DNA of 39,991 nt from Acidobacteriaceae bacterium. GTDB lineage: Bacteria > Acidobacteriota > Terriglobia > Terriglobales > Acidobacteriaceae. Of the stretch, positions 17,998 through 25,488 are shown piece after piece (position 1 is the stretch's first letter; every line of letters starts with the position of its first letter). The stretch covers positions 1 through 39,991 of the forward strand of contig JAICYR010000008.1 in the NCBI GenBank assembly GCA_025934135.1, written 5' to 3'. Position numbers and translations under genes: made by a program. The notes beneath the pieces were generated by a model, which was not told where the DNA came from, did not search any database, and saw only the letters and a program-made list of their open reading frames with translations.

Positions 17998-19713
17998 TCA
18001 ACTGACTGAAATCGACGCAGACGAATCGACCTCAGGAGCCAGCGCTTCCATGATGAAGGCCTTCAAGTCACGGCATTTGGAGGCGTTCTTGAATAGGTTA
18101 GCCGGATACGCTGTCGGAAATTTTTGAATCACCATAGTAATCGTCATCGCCAAGGAACTCGCAACAAGATCTTTAACCTGAGCCCTTCGCTCTTCATCCT
18201 CGGGAGCCTCAGTGACCCCTTCTGCGGCCAAACGCTGAAAAATAATGTGAAGTACGAAACGGTTGCCATGAATAGAGATCAACTGTTCCTTACCCTCGCG
18301 TTCTGCCTGTTCCCTCCGCAACGCGCTGTCGACCTGACGTAAAACGATGACTGCTCGCCACAATGATGCCGCCGTTGTTGAAGGATTAAAGATGGCGGTG
18401 TAAGGAGTTTTCGTGATGTCCTCATAAAGCATGCCGACCTCGCGTTTCGCCTGAACCGCGAATGAGACATCCTTCATTGCGCAAGCCAACGCCACCGCAG
18501 CCTCATCTAATGTGCAACCAGCCTCCCCCAGCGGCGTCTGCTCACCAGTTTGGTAGATATACTCCTTCTGCCGTTCAAGGAAGAGATCTGTTCGGAGCCG
18601 CCTCTGGTTCGGATCAAGCGCCGCAAAGTCCCTCTTCTCAATTCGATTCTGGGTATTCGCGGCCCGGGTGAGGTCATCACCGAACCCTGGCGGGCATTCC
18701 TCCAGCGAGACGAGCCGAACCAACACTTTCGCTCCAGCGATCGCCGTATTGTGAGCTTTTGCCACCTCAGAAACGGTGCCGACGGTCTGGGCCCCGTTAA
18801 CCACACTGGCGCCCCGGCACACGAATGTCCCTGTCTCGTTGTTTGCTCCCCCTAGCGGCTTTTTTCTAAGATTTTCGCAAAGTACAGTTATCCCATTGTT
18901 GAAATACCAAAATCTCTCGGGGTTCGAAATAAGTGTCCTCGAGATTGAATCGTTCACCTCCGTCAATCCCTTGAACTGTCTCAGGTTCTTTGCAGTAAGT
19001 CTTGTTCCAAACTGCCCCCAGGATGCTATGTCGGCTACAGCAACCTGTCCGTAGTATGCCAAGTAAGGCGTCTGCATCATGCCCCACTGGTGGAGCATTA
19101 CTTCCAAATCCACCGATTCGCCTGCCACTCCGGTAGCAACTATCCTGTGTAGTTCACCTTGATTAAGAACTTTAAGGGTCATCACCTCCGATGGGCTATT
19201 CATTTCGCCTAGGAGCTGTGCCAATGGGCCACTCGCGTCAGGTGACAGAAATTGTTCGCCCGTGTAAGTGAGAACTATCGTGAACCTTGCTGAAGCATCG
19301 GATAGCGCGGCAAACACCTTATCCCGGTGACGATCCATTTTTGAGTTAAATTTTTCAAACTTTGCATCCAGAACATCAGTGATGCCCTGAATGAACTTGT
19401 GAACGTCTCCAACTTCAACACTGCCATTCCCGCTTGAGTTCCATTTCGACTGGACCAGCAAGCAATTCTTCTCGGCAGCATCGTAATAAACCGCATCGAT
19501 GCCATTATCACCAGATCCGTCTGTAACACACTGCGCAGCACTAAGATCATCTAAGCTGCCAAGTTCTGCTATTGCGAACGCTGCCAGAGCACGTGTCAAT
19601 CGTGCTTTTTCCCGTTGCTCTTCCGAACTGGTTAGGACATCCGAAAGGTCGATGATACTGCCGAAGCGAGTCAGGATATTGTTCTTGATATGGCCTAAAT
19701 GGATGACGCTCAT
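17998..19713 (-). CDS. AIPR family protein with nuclease-like N-terminus, candidate phage-defence gene
   Basis: 571 residues from the ATG at 19713. The N-terminal part (about 1-110) looks like a PD-(D/E)xK/Mrr-type nuclease core: E50, then GDNGIDAVYY (D73), then LLVQSKW (Q88-x-K90). The centre carries the AIPR (abortive infection phage resistance) hallmarks: ERFWYFNNGITVLCENL (about 266-282) and GASVVNGAQTVGTV (301-314). The remainder is helical. AIPR proteins occur in phage-defence contexts; the mechanism here is inferred. By eye the gene is more AT-rich than its neighbours, stands alone, and lies between the serB remnant and an orphan terminator, which fits horizontal gain. A solitary restriction-like nuclease is an alternative description. 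Confidence 0.85.
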   Translation of the reverse strand: MSVIHLGHIKNNILTRFGSIIDLSDVLTSSEEQREKARLTRALAAFAIAELGSLDDLSAAQCVTDGSGDNGIDAVYYDAAEKNCLLVQSKWNSSGNGSVEVGDVHKFIQGITDVLDAKFEKFNSKMDRHRDKVFAALSDASARFTIVLTYTGEQFLSPDASGPLAQLLGEMNSPSEVMTLKVLNQGELHRIVATGVAGESVDLEVMLHQWGMMQTPYLAYYGQVAVADIASWGQFGTRLTAKNLRQFKGLTEVNDSISRTLISNPERFWYFNNGITVLCENLRKKPLGGANNETGTFVCRGASVVNGAQTVGTVSEVAKAHNTAIAGAKVLVRLVSLEECPPGFGDDLTRAANTQNRIEKRDFAALDPNQRRLRTDLFLERQKEYIYQTGEQTPLGEAGCTLDEAAVALACAMKDVSFAVQAKREVGMLYEDITKTPYTAIFNPSTTAASLWRAVIVLRQVDSALRREQAEREGKEQLISIHGNRFVLHIIFQRLAAEGVTEAPEDEERRAQVKDLVASSLAMTITMVIQKFPTAYPANLFKNASKCRDLKAFIMEALAPEVDSSASISVS

Positions 19714-20168
19714 TGTGCATTAAGCCTACTATCGAAAGTTGCTTGCGGCCAAAGGAATACTGCTGTTATCAACTCGAGACCCGGTTGGATATTCACAACA
19801 AAATTTTCCAAACCATGCATTTGAATTATTGCGATTCACTACAATAAGAATAGGGAGAGAAATAGGCCGCCGCGAGCGGCCTTTTGCTTTTGTGGCGGAA
19901 AGCTTCGGGCCAGAGGGAAGACCAACGGAATCAAACGCTTGAATGGAAGTGGCCGGAGATCAAACAGTTAGCAGGGGCGAATCCGGAAGTGCTTTGTTTT
20001 CAAACGTCCGGCGATAAGCCTTGAATTGTCATACGCTTCCGGAATTGCTGTTTTGCAAGGTCTTTATTTTCAAACGGGTGCAAAATCCGGGAAAAGCTAC
20101 TGAATTCGTTTTCCGGCAAACTCCGGTGAACTCAGCGAACCCGGGCTTCTCATTTACTCTGAAGAAGC
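19714..20168. other. 455-bp gene-free region with an orphan terminator and a short direct repeat
   Basis: No credible gene. It is AT-richer than the rest of the window. It contains a plus-strand terminator at 19864-19885 with no gene before it, and a 15-bp imperfect direct repeat, ctttgttttcaaacg (19992-20006) and ctttattttcaaacg (20062-20076), 70 bp apart. There are also several scattered tccgg motifs. It must hold the promoters of the divergent AIPR gene and of the ribH-nusB operon, but I cannot place them with confidence. No FMN riboswitch was recognised. Confidence 0.5.
19864..19885 (+). terminator. Orphan intrinsic terminator
   Basis: A 7-bp GC stem (19864-19870 with 19876-19882), 5-nt loop, then tttt and a second cttttg. 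It is oriented on the plus strand, but the only gene to its left (AIPR) runs the other way. It is either the end of an unrecognised small RNA from about 19715-19863 or a relic of a lost gene. Confidence 0.65.
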
Positions 20169-21044
20169 ATGATTAAAGGAATCACGATTGTCCGTCCGGC
20201 CGCGTCGCCGGGCGAGCTGGACGCGCTGGCGAGCTTCTTTTCCGCGCTCGGGTTTGAGCCAGGCAAGGGCTGGGACAACGACATCAGCCGGGGACGTCCC
20301 TTTCTTGCTCCGCTGGGGAACCTGGAGTTTGTGGACGGGACGATCCGTGTTCCATCGACCACGCTGATTGAAGTGACGGCGCTTGACGACGTCCGGCAGG
20401 TGGCCGAAGGCTGGCTCAATCAACATCTTGGCCGGGAGGCGGGCAAGCGCATTTCCGAAACCACCGAGACTCACTGGAAGTCGCGGGCGTTTACCGTGGA
20501 GCCCGCGCCGGGCCACTCCTTCACCTTTTGGGAATGGCTTGATCCGCTGAAGAACAAGCCCGCCGCACTGGAGGGCGACCTGGTCGCGACGGGCATGAAA
20601 TTCGCCATTGTCGTGGCTCGCTGGAACGCCGTCATCACGGACCGCCTGCTGCAGGGCGCGCTGGATTGCCTGCACCGCAGCGGCGTCCGAAGAGAAGATG
20701 TAAGCGTGGTGCGGGTTCCCGGAGCGTGGGAGGTTCCCGCCGCCGCCCGCGCCATCGCGGAGGCGAAGCAGGCCGATGCCATCATCACGCTCGGCTGCCT
20801 GCTGCGTGGCGAAACGGCGCACTTCGAGGCCATCTACAACGAGGTGGCGCGCGGCATTGGCCAGTCGCAGCAGGAGACCGGGGTCCCCCACTCCTTCGGC
20901 GTGCTGACCTGCGATACGCTCGAACAGGCGCTGGACCGCGCCGGCCTGAAGTCCGGCAACAAGGGCTTTGAAGCGGCGGCGGCGGCCATCGAAATGGTCT
21001 CGCTGGGGCGGAAGATTGCAGCCGGAACGGAAGCGGCCCGATGA
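20169..21044 (+). CDS. ribH: 6,7-dimethyl-8-ribityllumazine synthase with an extra N-terminal VOC-like domain
   Basis: 291 residues, against about 155 for a normal lumazine synthase. Residues 134-291 are a full RibH domain: FAIVVARWNAVITDRLLQGA, then VPGAWEVPAAA, LGCLLRGETAHFEAI with catalytic H218, and GVLTCDTLEQALDRAG with the SGNKGFEAA phosphate site. It condenses the ribityl-pyrimidinedione with dihydroxybutanone phosphate in riboflavin synthesis. Residues 1-125 (ALASFFSALGFEPGKGW ... FTFWEWLD) resemble a VOC/glyoxalase-type fold and have no stop or restart before RibH. The join (KNKPAALEG) is continuous. It overlaps nusB by 4 bp (ATGA), the usual ribH-nusB pairing. Confidence 0.9.
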   Translation: MIKGITIVRPAASPGELDALASFFSALGFEPGKGWDNDISRGRPFLAPLGNLEFVDGTIRVPSTTLIEVTALDDVRQVAEGWLNQHLGREAGKRISETTETHWKSRAFTVEPAPGHSFTFWEWLDPLKNKPAALEGDLVATGMKFAIVVARWNAVITDRLLQGALDCLHRSGVRREDVSVVRVPGAWEVPAAARAIAEAKQADAIITLGCLLRGETAHFEAIYNEVARGIGQSQQETGVPHSFGVLTCDTLEQALDRAGLKSGNKGFEAAAAAIEMVSLGRKIAAGTEAAR

Positions 21045-21463
21045 CCGTTACAGGCAAGCGGCGCAAGGGCCGCGAACTCGCCATGCAGATGCTGTTCCAG
21101 GCGGACATGGGGCGGCAGAATCCAGACGAGGTCCGCAAGACGTTCTGGCATGCTCGCGAGGAGGTGGAGCCCGATACGCGCGGCTTCGCCGAAGATCTGT
21201 TTCGCGTGGCCACGGCGCGCGAGGCGGAGATCGACGCCTTGATCGAGGAGCACTCGGCCAACTGGAAGCTGGCGCGCATGTCTTCGGTTGACCGCAACGT
21301 GCTGCGGACGGCGCTGGCCGAGTTGACCGGCTTTCCCGGCACGCCCGCGCCCATCGTCATCAACGAGGCGCTGGAGATCGCCCGCCGCTACTCCTCGGCG
21401 GAGTCGATCAACTTCCTGAACGGCGTGCTGGACGCGATCGCCCGCGAACGGCTGAAGGGTTAG
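21041..21463 (+). CDS. nusB: Transcription antitermination factor NusB
   Basis: 140 residues, the standard length, all-helical. Conserved segments are RRKGRELAMQMLFQADMG at the N-terminus (RNA binding, boxA), VDRNVLRTALAEL, and IVINEALEIARRYSSAES followed by NFLNGVLDAIA. NusB binds boxA of rRNA operons with NusE/S10 to support antitermination. It is translationally coupled to ribH through ATGA at 21041-21044. Its stop overlaps the stop of the convergent membrane regulator (TTAG, 21460-21463). Confidence 0.97.
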   Translation: MTVTGKRRKGRELAMQMLFQADMGRQNPDEVRKTFWHAREEVEPDTRGFAEDLFRVATAREAEIDALIEEHSANWKLARMSSVDRNVLRTALAELTGFPGTPAPIVINEALEIARRYSSAESINFLNGVLDAIARERLKG

Positions 21464-22344
21464 CGGACAACCACCGACTCGCGTTCCGACTTGCCCGCGC
21501 CCATCAGCATAAGTGAGCGCTGGGCGAAGGGCGAGTAGACGAGCAGCCCTGTACACGCCAGCGCCAGTCCGAAGTTGATATGGTGCAGAAGCAGGAAGGG
21601 CGAGAGCGCCCATAGCCAATCGAGCGGCAGAAGAAACGGCCAGAGCGTGAGGAACTTCTCCCGCGCGCGGGGCGCTCGGAACGCCACCGCTGAGAGGATG
21701 AAGGCGCGGGTCGGGATGAGGATGGCCGCCGTTACGATCAGCAGAACGAAGGTGGCGGTCGGCGTTGCCAGCGCGGAGAGAAGCTGCCTGATCTCCGCCA
21801 GGTTGGCGAGCGCCCCAATATAGAAGCCGAGATACATGAGCTGCAGCAGCAGGAAGAGGGTCCGCGTAACCGGATGCGGAACGTTCGGAAGCTCCTCTGG
21901 GGAAGACAGGATTCGGCGGCGAGTTTTGGGCGGGGTCGCGGTTGAGTCCGAGCGCGGGGATTCTGGAATCGGCGGCGGGTTTCCGTCCGCGAGCCGCTCC
22001 ACCGGAGCGATGAAACGATAACCCCGGCGGGCCAGCGTCTCGATGAATCGGGCGTTCCCTGCCGAGTCGCCCAGCGCCTCTCGAATCCGGTTCACCGCCG
22101 AGTTGACACCGTGCTCGTAATCGACGAAAGTTCCGTCGGGCCATAACTCGCAGGAGATTTCCTCCCGCGTGAGCAACTCGCCCGGCCGCTCCAGAAACAT
22201 GATCAGGACCTGAAAGGGCTGGGCGTTCAGCTTGACGCGGATCCCCTTGCGGCGAAGTTCGCCCGTGGCGGCATCGGCTTCAAACACACCGAAGCGGTAG
22301 CGCCGCGCCTGTTGCGGTTCCGATTGCGGGGTCGGCTCAGTCAT
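21460..22344 (-). CDS. Winged-helix transcriptional regulator with membrane C-terminus (CadC/ToxR-like)
   Basis: 294 residues from the ATG at 22344 (MTEPTPQ). A longer frame to 22512 exists, but the domain begins right after this ATG. An OmpR/PhoB-type winged helix occupies about 15-105: YRFGVFEADAATGELRRKG, then LLTREEISCELWPDG, VDYEHGVNSAVNRIREALGD and TLARRGYRFIAPV. A Pro-rich linker follows, then four or five membrane segments (TRTLFLLLQLMYLGFYIGAL, TATFVLLIVTAAILIP, and others). Acidobacteria often carry such wHTH proteins fused to TPR or propeller sensors; here the fused part is a membrane domain. The signal is unknown. It converges on nusB with overlapping stops and is divergent from the START-like gene. 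Confidence 0.85.
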   Translation of the reverse strand: MTEPTPQSEPQQARRYRFGVFEADAATGELRRKGIRVKLNAQPFQVLIMFLERPGELLTREEISCELWPDGTFVDYEHGVNSAVNRIREALGDSAGNARFIETLARRGYRFIAPVERLADGNPPPIPESPRSDSTATPPKTRRRILSSPEELPNVPHPVTRTLFLLLQLMYLGFYIGALANLAEIRQLLSALATPTATFVLLIVTAAILIPTRAFILSAVAFRAPRAREKFLTLWPFLLPLDWLWALSPFLLLHHINFGLALACTGLLVYSPFAQRSLMLMGAGKSERESVVVR

Positions 22345-22510
22345 GCTCAAGGTCGAGTTTATCCCGGTGGTCTTGAAGAGGCGCCATTGCTGAAAATATA
22401 AATTGCCGCAAGCCCGTGCCCTGCAAAGACTTATCCGGTGAGAAACAAACGCCGGCGCGGTGAGGTCCGGTGCATTGCTTCCATGAGCGGGAGACGCCAA
22501 ACTTCGGCCC

Positions 22511-23296
22511 ATGACTCAACAGAAACTCGCGTTCGCCTGCTTCACCGCGCTGCTCACGGTCGCTTCTGGGAGGGCCTCGGCGCAGCCGTCGCCGGGCGCG
22601 CTCGCCGCTTTCAGCTCCTATATAGGAAGGGTTGAGGGCCACTTCGCGGTGCAGCATTGGTCGCCCGTAGCCTCCCTCGGCCCCCAGGATGAGGCGCGGC
22701 TGCGGCGCGGCGAGTTGGTCGTGGATCGCCTCACGCCCTCCGCTGACAGCCAATTGCAGGGAGCGCTGCTGCACGACTGGAGCGGCACGGCATTTGTCCC
22801 CGGAGCGAAGGCCGAAGACTTCCAGCGGCTCATGGAGAACTACGGCGCGTATCCGCAGGTCTTTTCTCCGCAGGTGCAGCGGGCGCAAGTGTCGGCGCGA
22901 CAGGGCGATCAATTTCGGGTCATGCTGCGGGTGCGCCAACATCATGTCATCACGGTGGTGCTCGACATCACCAGCAACGTTCACTTTGTCCGGCTGGATG
23001 CGAGTCACGGATACAGCATCTCGCGCAGCACGAACGTTGCCGAGATCGACGACGAACACGCGCTCAGGCCCGATGCTTCCCACGGCTTTCTGTGGCGGAT
23101 CAACACCTACTGGAGTTACGAGGAGCGGGATGGAGGGCTTTACATGCGGATCGAGTCCGTCTCGCTCACGCGGTCCATTCCGCGCGGACTTGGCTGGGTT
23201 GTGGGGCCATTCGTGGAGAGCATTCCGCGCGAATCGATGGAGTTCACGTTGCGCTCCGTATGCAATGCGTTGCGAAACCAGGGAGGACAGAAATGA
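22511..23296 (+). CDS. Secreted START/SRPBCC-like protein, unknown function
   Basis: 261 residues with a signal peptide (LAFACFTALLTVASGRASA, probable cleavage before QPSP). The mature part has the alternating strand/helix pattern of a START/polyketide-cyclase-like lipid-binding fold, ending in a typical closing segment (GGLYMRIESVSLTRSIPRGL, then PFVESIPRESMEFTLRSVC). No catalytic motif is evident, so binding of a hydrophobic ligand in the periplasm is inferred. It overlaps the next gene by 4 bp (ATGA at 23293-23296), a CDP-alcohol phosphotransferase, which hints at a shared role in lipid chemistry. Confidence 0.7.
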   Translation: MTQQKLAFACFTALLTVASGRASAQPSPGALAAFSSYIGRVEGHFAVQHWSPVASLGPQDEARLRRGELVVDRLTPSADSQLQGALLHDWSGTAFVPGAKAEDFQRLMENYGAYPQVFSPQVQRAQVSARQGDQFRVMLRVRQHHVITVVLDITSNVHFVRLDASHGYSISRSTNVAEIDDEHALRPDASHGFLWRINTYWSYEERDGGLYMRIESVSLTRSIPRGLGWVVGPFVESIPRESMEFTLRSVCNALRNQGGQK

Positions 23297-23985
23297 ACGT
23301 TAATACGCAAGCGAATTTTACAACGGCGCGGCGGGTAAACCGGTCTCTGACCGCGGCGGCGGAAAAACGAGCTTTGGAATGGATGGCGGAACGCGCGCCG
23401 CGCTGGGTCACGTCAGACCAGCTTACGGCGTTGGGGCTGGCCGCCCAGGTCGGCTCAGGAATCTTCTTCGCGCTGTCACGATATGACCGCCGCGCACTGC
23501 TGCTGGTAGTGCTGTGCATCATTCTGAACTGGCTCGGCGACAGCCTGGACGGAACACTGGCCCGTGTGCGGAGGCAGCAGCGCCCGCGGTACGGATTCTA
23601 TGTCGATCATGTTGTGGACATCTTCGGGGCCACCGCGCTCATGGCGGGGCTTGCCTGCTCGGGGCTTCTGCATCCGGGTATAGCGGCGGCCATGTTGATT
23701 GCGTTTTTGCTGTTGTCAGCCGAGAGCTATCTCACCACCTATACACTGGGTCATTTTCAGCTTTCGCAGGGTGTATTCGGTCCTACGGAGATTCGCATTT
23801 TGCTGATCGCCGGCACTCTGGAGCTGCTGCGCACCCCGTATGCGACGGTGTTCGGGCGCAGGGTTCTGCTGTTCGACCTGGGAGGAGCTATCGCCGCAAC
23901 CGTGATGCTTTGCATGGCGGTCATTGTGGCCGTGCGGCACACCCGAGAGCTTTACCGTCAGGAGCCGGTGCCGCGTCGCAGTTGA
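23293..23985 (+). CDS. CDP-alcohol phosphatidyltransferase family protein
   Basis: 230 residues from the ATG at 23293, supported by ggaggac upstream and the ATGA overlap with the previous gene; the longer open frame from 23092 is not used. The family signature is complete: D83-x2-D86-G87-x2-A90-R91 ... G101-x3-D105-x3-D109 (GDSLDGTLARVRRQ, then YGFYVDHVVD). Six or so membrane helices follow. Such enzymes transfer a phospho-alcohol from a CDP-linked donor to a second alcohol in phospholipid synthesis. The acceptor cannot be read; phosphatidylinositol-phosphate, glycerol-phosphate and choline types share the motif. It ends just before the ilvA leader. Confidence 0.9.
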   Translation: MNVNTQANFTTARRVNRSLTAAAEKRALEWMAERAPRWVTSDQLTALGLAAQVGSGIFFALSRYDRRALLLVVLCIILNWLGDSLDGTLARVRRQQRPRYGFYVDHVVDIFGATALMAGLACSGLLHPGIAAAMLIAFLLLSAESYLTTYTLGHFQLSQGVFGPTEIRILLIAGTLELLRTPYATVFGRRVLLFDLGGAIAATVMLCMAVIVAVRHTRELYRQEPVPRRS

Positions 23986-24022
23986 CTTCCGGCGCGCGCT
24001 CTGTTTTCATCAGCACATTCGT

Positions 24023-24100
24023 ATGCAGCCCATGGTCGCTAATTCCGGAATCAGCATTCGCCGAGTTATTCGGATTATGGCGATTATTCCTTCTCCGTAG
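24023..24100 (+). CDS. Ile-rich leader peptide of ilvA (attenuator)
   Basis: A 25-codon frame, ATG at 24023 to TAG at 24098. It contains six isoleucine codons and two valines, most of them clustered late (IRRVIRIMAII) before PSP and the stop. A second in-frame ATG at 24032 could be used instead. The ribosome binding site is poor. It lies upstream of a strong terminator hairpin (24129-24159) and then ilvA, the first enzyme of isoleucine synthesis, which is exactly the layout of an ilv-type attenuator. Ribosome stalling when Ile-tRNA is short would favour read-through. Confidence 0.7.
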   Translation: MQPMVANSGISIRRVIRIMAIIPSP

Positions 24101-24159
24101 GAGCGGCGGCAGCGATTCGAGTATCGAGACCACCAGCTCCTGGAGCCTGGTGGTTTTTT
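24100..24159 (+). terminator. Attenuator terminator upstream of ilvA
   Basis: An 8-bp stem accaccag/ctggtggt (24129-24136 with 24147-24154), extended by ctc/gag inside, then six T (24154-24159). A competing pairing is possible between ggagc (24100-24104), right at the leader stop codon, and gctcc (24136-24140) in the terminator's left arm. This could serve as the antiterminator when the ribosome stalls earlier at the Ile codons. The hairpin ends 43 bp before ilvA. Confidence 0.7.
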
Positions 24160-24202
24160 CGTGATGAAAGCAGAAAAGCGATAATCAGAGGAACGACAAA
24201 TT

Positions 24203-25414
24203 ATGAGCGTAACGTTAGGCGGCATCCAAGAGGCGCGGCGGCGCATCCACAGCGACATTTATTTTTCGCCCGCACCGCACTCGGATGAATTGTCGAAGAT
24301 GACGGGTCAACAGGTCTTTCTCAAGCTCGACAACCTTCAGCGCACCGGGGCCTTCAAGGAGCGGGGCGCGCTCAACAAGATCCTTACGCTTGAGGACTGC
24401 GAAAAGCGGCGCGGAGTCATCGCGGCCAGCGCCGGAAATCATGCTCAGGCGGTTGCGTACCACGCTACGGCGCGCGGCATCCAGTCGCGGATTGTGATGC
24501 CGCTGATGACGCCGCTGGTGAAGACCGCGTCCACAGCGGCCTATGGGGCAGAGGTTGTGCTGCACGGCGGCAATTATGACGAGTCCTGCACGGAGGCACT
24601 TCGACTGGCAGCGCAGGACGGTATGACGTTTCTGCATCCCTTCGATGACGATGCCGTGATCGAAGGCCAGGGGACGCTTGGGCTTGAGCTGCTGGAGCAG
24701 ATTCCCGATCTTGAAGCTGTGGTGGTTCCAGTGGGAGGCGGCGGACTGATCGCGGGAGTGGCCTGCGCCATTAAGGAATCCGATCCGCACATTCGCGTCA
24801 TCGGGGTGCAGACGGAACGGCTGCCGTCCATGTTGCGGGCCGCAGATGCCGGGTCGCCGGTGACTCTGCCCGCTGAGGCGACGATTGCCGATGGCATTGC
24901 CGTGCGCCGCGCAGGGGAGCGAACGCTGCCGCTGGTCCAGCGCTACGTGGATGAGCTGGTCTCGGTAGATGAGGAGGAAATCGCCAAGGCCATTCTGGTT
25001 CTGCTGGAGCGCGAAAAGACGCTGGCGGAGGGAGCGGGGGCTGTCGCGCTTGCCGCGCTGCTCCAGCACAAGACCACGCTGCGCGGCCAGCGCACCGCCG
25101 TGGTGATTGGCGGAGGCAATATCGACGTGAGCCTGCTGGCCCGCATCATCGAGCGCGGTCTGGTGAAGGACGGACGCCGCACCCGGCTTCGCATTCACCT
25201 GACCGACCGACCCGGCGCGCTGCACGGGCTCACGCGGATTCTCGCCGACGCCCGCGCCAACATTGTGCAGACCGCGCACGACCGCACTCACTACGGCGTG
25301 AGCCTGGGCGACACCGTCATCGACATCACGCTGGAAACTCGTGGCGGCGAGCACATTGAAGAAATCCGAAAATCGCTGACCGAAGAGGGCTACCGTCACG
25401 AGAGGATCGACTAA
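24203..25414 (+). CDS. ilvA: Threonine ammonia-lyase (threonine dehydratase), single-ACT form
   Basis: 403 residues, the medium form with one C-terminal ACT domain. PLP binds K52 (RTGAFKERGALNKI); the phosphate loop is VGGGGLIAG (178-181 Gly). SAGNHAQAVA is the usual substrate-loop motif. The ACT domain (about 328-403: LRIHLTDRPGALHGLTRILA) probably binds Ile or Val as effector. It deaminates threonine to 2-oxobutanoate, the entry to isoleucine synthesis; the biosynthetic role is supported by the Ile-rich attenuator upstream. The ATG at 24203 follows cagagga. No other ilv or leu genes are in the window. Confidence 0.95.
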   Translation: MSVTLGGIQEARRRIHSDIYFSPAPHSDELSKMTGQQVFLKLDNLQRTGAFKERGALNKILTLEDCEKRRGVIAASAGNHAQAVAYHATARGIQSRIVMPLMTPLVKTASTAAYGAEVVLHGGNYDESCTEALRLAAQDGMTFLHPFDDDAVIEGQGTLGLELLEQIPDLEAVVVPVGGGGLIAGVACAIKESDPHIRVIGVQTERLPSMLRAADAGSPVTLPAEATIADGIAVRRAGERTLPLVQRYVDELVSVDEEEIAKAILVLLEREKTLAEGAGAVALAALLQHKTTLRGQRTAVVIGGGNIDVSLLARIIERGLVKDGRRTRLRIHLTDRPGALHGLTRILADARANIVQTAHDRTHYGVSLGDTVIDITLETRGGEHIEEIRKSLTEEGYRHERID

Positions 25415-25488
25415 GATAGCATCTTGGCGAAAGCCGATTGCTTCCTAAAAACTAGATTTATTGATTCGTCTGGCATAAAGGAGCCTCA

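Noticed and set aside
19739-19942. 67-residue plus-strand frame in the 455-bp intergenic region
   Set aside because: Starts at a TTG without a ribosome binding site and runs through the orphan terminator hairpin, so translation is unlikely.
23982-24010. Possible promoter TTGACT-N17-TTTCAT before the ilvA leader
   Set aside because: The -10 box matches only four of six and would leave about 6 nt before the leader ATG; kept as a possibility but not listed.
24215-25399. 394-residue minus-strand frame across ilvA
   Set aside because: Antisense shadow of a well-supported ilvA.
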